Source: Verrucomicrobiia bacterium
GTDB lineage: Bacteria > Verrucomicrobiota > Verrucomicrobiia > Verrucomicrobiales > Akkermansiaceae
Direction: 5' to 3'
Length of the DNA stretch: 64,000 nucleotides
Assembly: GCA_947462875.1 (NCBI GenBank)
Contig: CANHQJ010000008.1
Coordinates: forward strand, 62,001-126,000
The translations under genes and the position numbers were made by a program. The notes under the pieces were generated by a model. It made no database searches, was not told the DNA's origin, and saw nothing but the letters and a program-made list of their open reading frames with translations. Every line of letters begins with the position of its first letter. Positions within the stretch are counted from its first letter, which is position 1. Of the stretch, positions 61,101-64,000 are shown in pieces.

Positions 61101-61802
61101 ATGGAGAATTACCATCGTGACAGATACCACGGCGATCTTGCCGCGCTGAGCCGCTTGCGCGCTGTGTTGCGCGAGACAGTGGCGGGGAGAACCACGATTG
61201 TCATCGGGTCCGCTCCGGATCCCGTCGTTCCGGCGGTTCACAACGCCTGCCACCTGTGCGTCAATGGTTCCGTGCACTCGGCCGACAAGTACTTTCATGT
61301 GATTCCTGACGCCACGTTTCTCAACGGCGCGATCTTCCATGATGCGGATTCGTACGCGGAGGCGACGGTAGGCGCCTTGCGCGACAAATCCCTGGGTATC
61401 GTGCTGGTCTCGCGGAATGCCTACCATTGCTGCTCCGCAGTGCTGGAAGAGATCGGTGCATCCGCCAGGAAATGCTATTCGGTTTCCAAGTATGACAAGC
61501 GGCTGATCATCGGGCAGTCGCTCGGCCACAGCTTTTTTGGGACGTATCCGATCGAGGCGAACATCTCCAACGGTATGTTCATGGCCGTGGTGGCATTATG
61601 GGCCGGCGCCGCGGAAGTGATTCTGGTGGGTTTTTCTTTCAACAGCCGGCACGAATACTCCAAGCAGGCCCAGCAACTCTCGGTGCGCGGCCATCTGCGG
61701 GAAGACAGCAGGTTTCTCGAATACATCGTGGCAAGCAAACTGCCCGTCTCAACCACAGCGCCTGAGATACACAACAAGTTCGGCCTGGCACTGCATGGCT
61801 AA
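61101..61802 (+). CDS. DUF115/GT42-like protein (possible sialyltransferase-type or MptE-like fold)
   Basis: 233 residues. The N-terminal segment RTTIVIGSAPDPVVPAV with a following CHLCVNGSVHSADK looks like the nucleotide-binding entry of DUF115/CstI-type folds. YSVSKYDKRLIIGQSLGHSFFGTYPIEANISNGMFMAVVALWAGAAEVILVGFSF resembles the central region of bacterial GT42-like proteins (TGxxxxxxAxxxGxxxIxLxGxDF). It follows the methyltransferase by 2 nt. Its 3' end overlaps the convergent sulfotransferase gene by 4 nt. The glycosyltransferase role is tentative. Confidence 0.8.
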   Translation: MENYHRDRYHGDLAALSRLRAVLRETVAGRTTIVIGSAPDPVVPAVHNACHLCVNGSVHSADKYFHVIPDATFLNGAIFHDADSYAEATVGALRDKSLGIVLVSRNAYHCCSAVLEEIGASARKCYSVSKYDKRLIIGQSLGHSFFGTYPIEANISNGMFMAVVALWAGAAEVILVGFSFNSRHEYSKQAQQLSVRGHLREDSRFLEYIVASKLPVSTTAPEIHNKFGLALHG

Positions 61803-62605
61803 CTGATGGCGTGGGATTGTTCCCCTCGTTCGCACTCGGCTCTGATGGCGTTGTATAACTGGATGTCCTTTGAAATGAGCGCATCCAACAGATCGCGGTC
61901 GTATTCTTCCGCCGCGACCGCGGGGACTTTTTCGGTTTTGTTTTTCCAGACCGCTGAGGCCGGAGCACCGAGTTTTTCTGACAACTGTTGCGCAAAAAGA
62001 TCCATGCGCTCCATCGTGCCGTAGTGGAAGTAATTGTTTTTGAGAAACTCGTAGGCATCTCCCACCTCGGCTCCGCCGGTGACATAACCGACCAGGGGAT
62101 TCGCGAAGCGATCACCCTGCGCGTGAAGGTACTTGATGTAGTCGCCGAAGCTGCCCTTGCCTGCGACTTTGAGACGTTTGGCGAGATACCATCGTCTCCA
62201 TGCGGGGCGTTGGAAGTAGCTCTGGCGGCAGTAGCGGTACTCGGAGTAAAGCCGGGTGATAGGCTCGCGCACCAGGGTGATATAACGCAATTCCCAGTCG
62301 GGCAGTTTCGGTGCTCCGAACATGAAATGTCCCGAAACCACATCTCCCTCGTGAGCCGTGGCGTTCAGGATGCTCCATGCCTTCGGATAACTGATGGTTT
62401 GGAAAAGTTTCCTCAAGCGTTTTTTTGTGCGACGGATGCGGCGGAAGTCCTCAAGGATTCCGACTCCCATATCGGCGATCGGCGGGATGGGGGGCATGGA
62501 GTGGATTTTGCTGTTAGGCAGAGCGGCTCCGATCATCTCCACGAGAGATTGGCTGCCGGATTTGCGAATGCGCACTAAGGCGTAAAGGTAGGGTCTGCGA
62601 CTCAT
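61799..62605 (-). CDS. Sulfotransferase family protein
   Basis: 268 residues. The PAPS 5'-phosphosulfate loop is VRIRKSGSQSLVEMIGAAL at the N-terminus, and the 3'-phosphate site is ITLVREPITRLYSEYRYCRQ (~112-131). The catalytic His/Lys pair of cytosolic sulfotransferases may be represented by VVSGHFMFG. Transfers sulfate from PAPS, likely to sugar hydroxyls of a surface glycan. It is the last gene of a minus-strand group of three; 3 nt separate it from the ELM1-like gene. Confidence 0.88.
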   Translation of the reverse strand: MSRRPYLYALVRIRKSGSQSLVEMIGAALPNSKIHSMPPIPPIADMGVGILEDFRRIRRTKKRLRKLFQTISYPKAWSILNATAHEGDVVSGHFMFGAPKLPDWELRYITLVREPITRLYSEYRYCRQSYFQRPAWRRWYLAKRLKVAGKGSFGDYIKYLHAQGDRFANPLVGYVTGGAEVGDAYEFLKNNYFHYGTMERMDLFAQQLSEKLGAPASAVWKNKTEKVPAVAAEEYDRDLLDALISKDIQLYNAIRAECERGEQSHAIS

Positions 62606-62608
62606 GTG

Positions 62609-63640
62609 TTATAGGGCGGCTGGTGATGTGTTTGGCGCGGATGCGTGCGTAGCATAGGTGGCAAGTACGGCTTGGGCAAGACCGCGCGTGGGGTCGTGCT
62701 CGACAAGATGCCATCCGCCCCGGGGCGTGGCTTCGGTCTGGGCGAGATGGTGAGGGTCCTGCAAAACCACGCGCTTCTCGCTTGCGAGCCGCTGCAGGTT
62801 TTGCCGCAAGCGCGGGTTGCCGCCTTCCAGAGGAAGGATGACAAACACGGGACGTCCTGAAGAAACCGATTCATGTGTCATGGACATGCTGTCGGCGGTG
62901 ACGTAGAGTCTCGAACACGCGCCCATCATCGCCAGCAGGGGAATTGCGTTTTTGTCACGATGATGAAACCAGCACGATTCCCCGAGGATGCCGGATGCTT
63001 CGAACAGATCCCGGAGTGTCGATTCGAAATGACGGGGTGTTCTGCGCGATGTGGCGATGCGGACTCTCACGCCCTGTTGTTTTGCGGCTTCGAGGAAAGA
63101 TGAGGCGATTTGCCGATAGCACGCGTCCGTCCACATGATATCTTCGCCATTTCCCCCGATCAGCAATCCCCATGTGGCGCTCTCCCGGAGCTGGGCGCTC
63201 CGGGCCGCTTCCTGCGCCGCACGGGGAGTGACCATCGATGGTATGATGTCGAAACGATAGTAGGGACATGTCTTTTCGGGTGCATCGTGAAATGCGATCA
63301 GTGAAAAAAAATCCGCCTTCATTCCGCGCAGCGAGCCGAGGAAGACATTCGCAACTTCTCTTTGAAACGCCATGGCGGCATTGGGCCACTGCGTGGAGCC
63401 GCCTGCGGAGAGAATCAGGGAAACCGGGGCAGGCGCGGGGAGGTTTTTGAGCAGCCAGCGCAGCGGCAGTCGCAGGCCGAGAAGTCCCAGTTTCGGAAGA
63501 ATCGCACGGATGCCGGACCAGCGCCACTGCACTTCATACTCGGTCACTTCGATTTCCTCCAGCTCCGCCATGGCGCGCAACAGACCCTTGGCTTTGTGCA
63601 GGTGCCCTGTTTTCGAGTCTTTCAGCCAGAGGATTTTCAT
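62609..63640 (-). CDS. ELM1/GtrOC1-family protein
   Basis: 343 residues from ATG 63640 (MKILWLKDSKTGHLHKAKGLLRAM). The start, then LSAGGSTQWPNAA, WGLLIGGNGEDIMW and YVTADSMSMTHESVSSGRPVFVILPLEGGNPRLRQNL match the mitochondrial-fission ELM1 family (PF06258), which resembles glycosyltransferase GT-B folds. In bacteria such genes lie in LPS and polysaccharide clusters, and a glycosyltransferase-like role is inferred. It lies 4 nt after the upstream sulfotransferase stop and 3 nt before the next gene. Confidence 0.88.
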   Translation of the reverse strand: MKILWLKDSKTGHLHKAKGLLRAMAELEEIEVTEYEVQWRWSGIRAILPKLGLLGLRLPLRWLLKNLPAPAPVSLILSAGGSTQWPNAAMAFQREVANVFLGSLRGMKADFFSLIAFHDAPEKTCPYYRFDIIPSMVTPRAAQEAARSAQLRESATWGLLIGGNGEDIMWTDACYRQIASSFLEAAKQQGVRVRIATSRRTPRHFESTLRDLFEASGILGESCWFHHRDKNAIPLLAMMGACSRLYVTADSMSMTHESVSSGRPVFVILPLEGGNPRLRQNLQRLASEKRVVLQDPHHLAQTEATPRGGWHLVEHDPTRGLAQAVLATYATHASAPNTSPAAL

Positions 63641-63644
63641 GGAT

Positions 63645-64000
63645 TCAGCGTGGGCTCTCGGGATCGAAAACGTAACCCATGAGGCGTATTTCACGGGAAA
63701 ATTCCTGTGCGATTTTTTCCCGTGTTTCCTCGTCGTAAAACTCCCGGTAATCGACCGGTTGACTGGTGATGTTGGTTTTTTCCCTGGGCATGTTGCCGCT
63801 GAACGGAATGTTCATTCGCTGGCAAAGATCGTTGAATCGGCCGATAAAGCCTTTGTATTCGAGTACTTCATCCATCAGGCACTGCTCGCCTTCGAAATAA
63901 AGCGACGCATCCAGCGGCAGGCGATGGGTTTTGCACATGACCCATGTTTTGAAGTCCGGCATGGGTTTGCCTTGTCCGAACTTTTTCCAATTGTAATAGG
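63645..64000 (-). CDS. Sulfotransferase-like protein, C-terminal fragment (cut by right edge)
   Basis: 118 codons are visible and the frame stays open to the edge (YYNWKKFGQGKPMPDFKTWV before the internal Met at 63962), so this is a truncated C-terminus. The end, YREFYDEETREKIAQEFSREIRLMGYVFD, matches the C-terminal pattern of sulfotransferase_2-type proteins (YYDEELRxxVxExYxxDIxLFGY). It is probably a second sulfotransferase in the same operon as the ELM1-like gene. The PAPS-binding N-terminus lies outside the window, so the assignment is provisional. Confidence 0.75.
   Translation of the reverse strand, partial: YYNWKKFGQGKPMPDFKTWVMCKTHRLPLDASLYFEGEQCLMDEVLEYKGFIGRFNDLCQRMNIPFSGNMPREKTNITSQPVDYREFYDEETREKIAQEFSREIRLMGYVFDPESPR

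Noticed and set aside
1-64000. CRISPR array, prophage, integron, defence island or insertion sequence
   Set aside because: No regularly spaced repeats, integrase, transposase, Cas, toxin-antitoxin or restriction genes were recognised on either strand; the SNF2 and COG2958-like genes are isolated and not grouped with defence partners.

Overview
The window is a gene-dense, GC-rich stretch of bacterial chromosome carrying mostly housekeeping genes. Gene content points to the PVC superphylum, most likely Verrucomicrobiota. The signs are a DapL-type LL-diaminopimelate aminotransferase, an alpha2-type glycyl-tRNA synthetase, a biosynthetic arginine decarboxylase, a subtilase with a P-domain, a VIT/VWA protein ending in an alpha/alpha-toroid, and a histone-H1-like Lys/Ala/Pro tail fused to a DksA-like domain. 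This placement is inferred from family knowledge; no rRNA or other strict taxonomic marker is present. I found no tRNA, rRNA, CRISPR array, insertion sequence, integrase or phage gene. No gene-free gap exceeds 300 bases with the starts chosen here; the largest is 54508-54763, where I see nothing recognisable.

Layout. 1-2526 (-): secreted S8 protease cut by the left edge. 2703-8380: mutarotase-like protein, glyS, rlmH, HAD phosphatase, NlpC-like lipoprotein with rdgB, secreted thioredoxin. 8609-12543: YqgE, a COG2958-like DNA-binding-type protein, DAHP synthase, obgE. 12688-17817: VIT/VWA/toroid protein, IscU-like scaffold, GlcD-like oxidase. 17852-22805 (-): ptsH, nadB, an unlisted 46-residue membrane protein, ppc. 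22922-31378 (-): repeat-rich secreted protein, mnmE, zinc-ribbon membrane protein, double redoxin, DUF4870 protein, S10 carboxypeptidase. 31567-35085 (+): a large SNF2 helicase, separated by a bidirectional terminator from recJ (-).

36927-39342 (-): small membrane protein, a REP-like repeat doublet, pheA, scpB. 39540-41995 (+): H1-tail/DksA protein, rpmG (too short for ordinary ORF lists), rpsR, folE2. 42092-47582 (+): Fe(III)-type ABC transporter operon (ATPase, binding protein, fused double permease), a voltage-gated K+ channel, and rsfS with a strong leader hairpin. 47624-51901 (-): pdxH, an ankyrin-repeat/L,D-transpeptidase lipoprotein whose start site lies inside a hairpin, dapL. 52079-58329: eRF1-like protein (+), DEAD-box helicase (-), speA (-), FHA membrane protein (-), secreted EEP nuclease/phosphatase (+). 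58343-59062 (-): L,D-transpeptidase-like protein. 59228-64000: a surface-polysaccharide modification cluster (pyruvyltransferase, methyltransferase, DUF115/GT42-like protein, two sulfotransferases, ELM1-like protein) running off the right edge.

How it fits together. Cell-envelope functions recur: DapL supplies meso-DAP, an ankyrin/LDT lipoprotein and a second LDT-like protein could crosslink or remodel peptidoglycan, an NlpC-like lipoprotein could cut it, and the right-end cluster decorates a surface glycan. AroG-type DAHP synthase and PheA bracket aromatic amino-acid synthesis; NadB and PEPC both act around aspartate/oxaloacetate. The most unusual items are the ankyrin/L,D-transpeptidase fusion with its start-site hairpin, the H1-tail/DksA protein, the GGQ-less eRF1-like protein, the REP-like repeats and the 46-residue protein between nadB and ppc.
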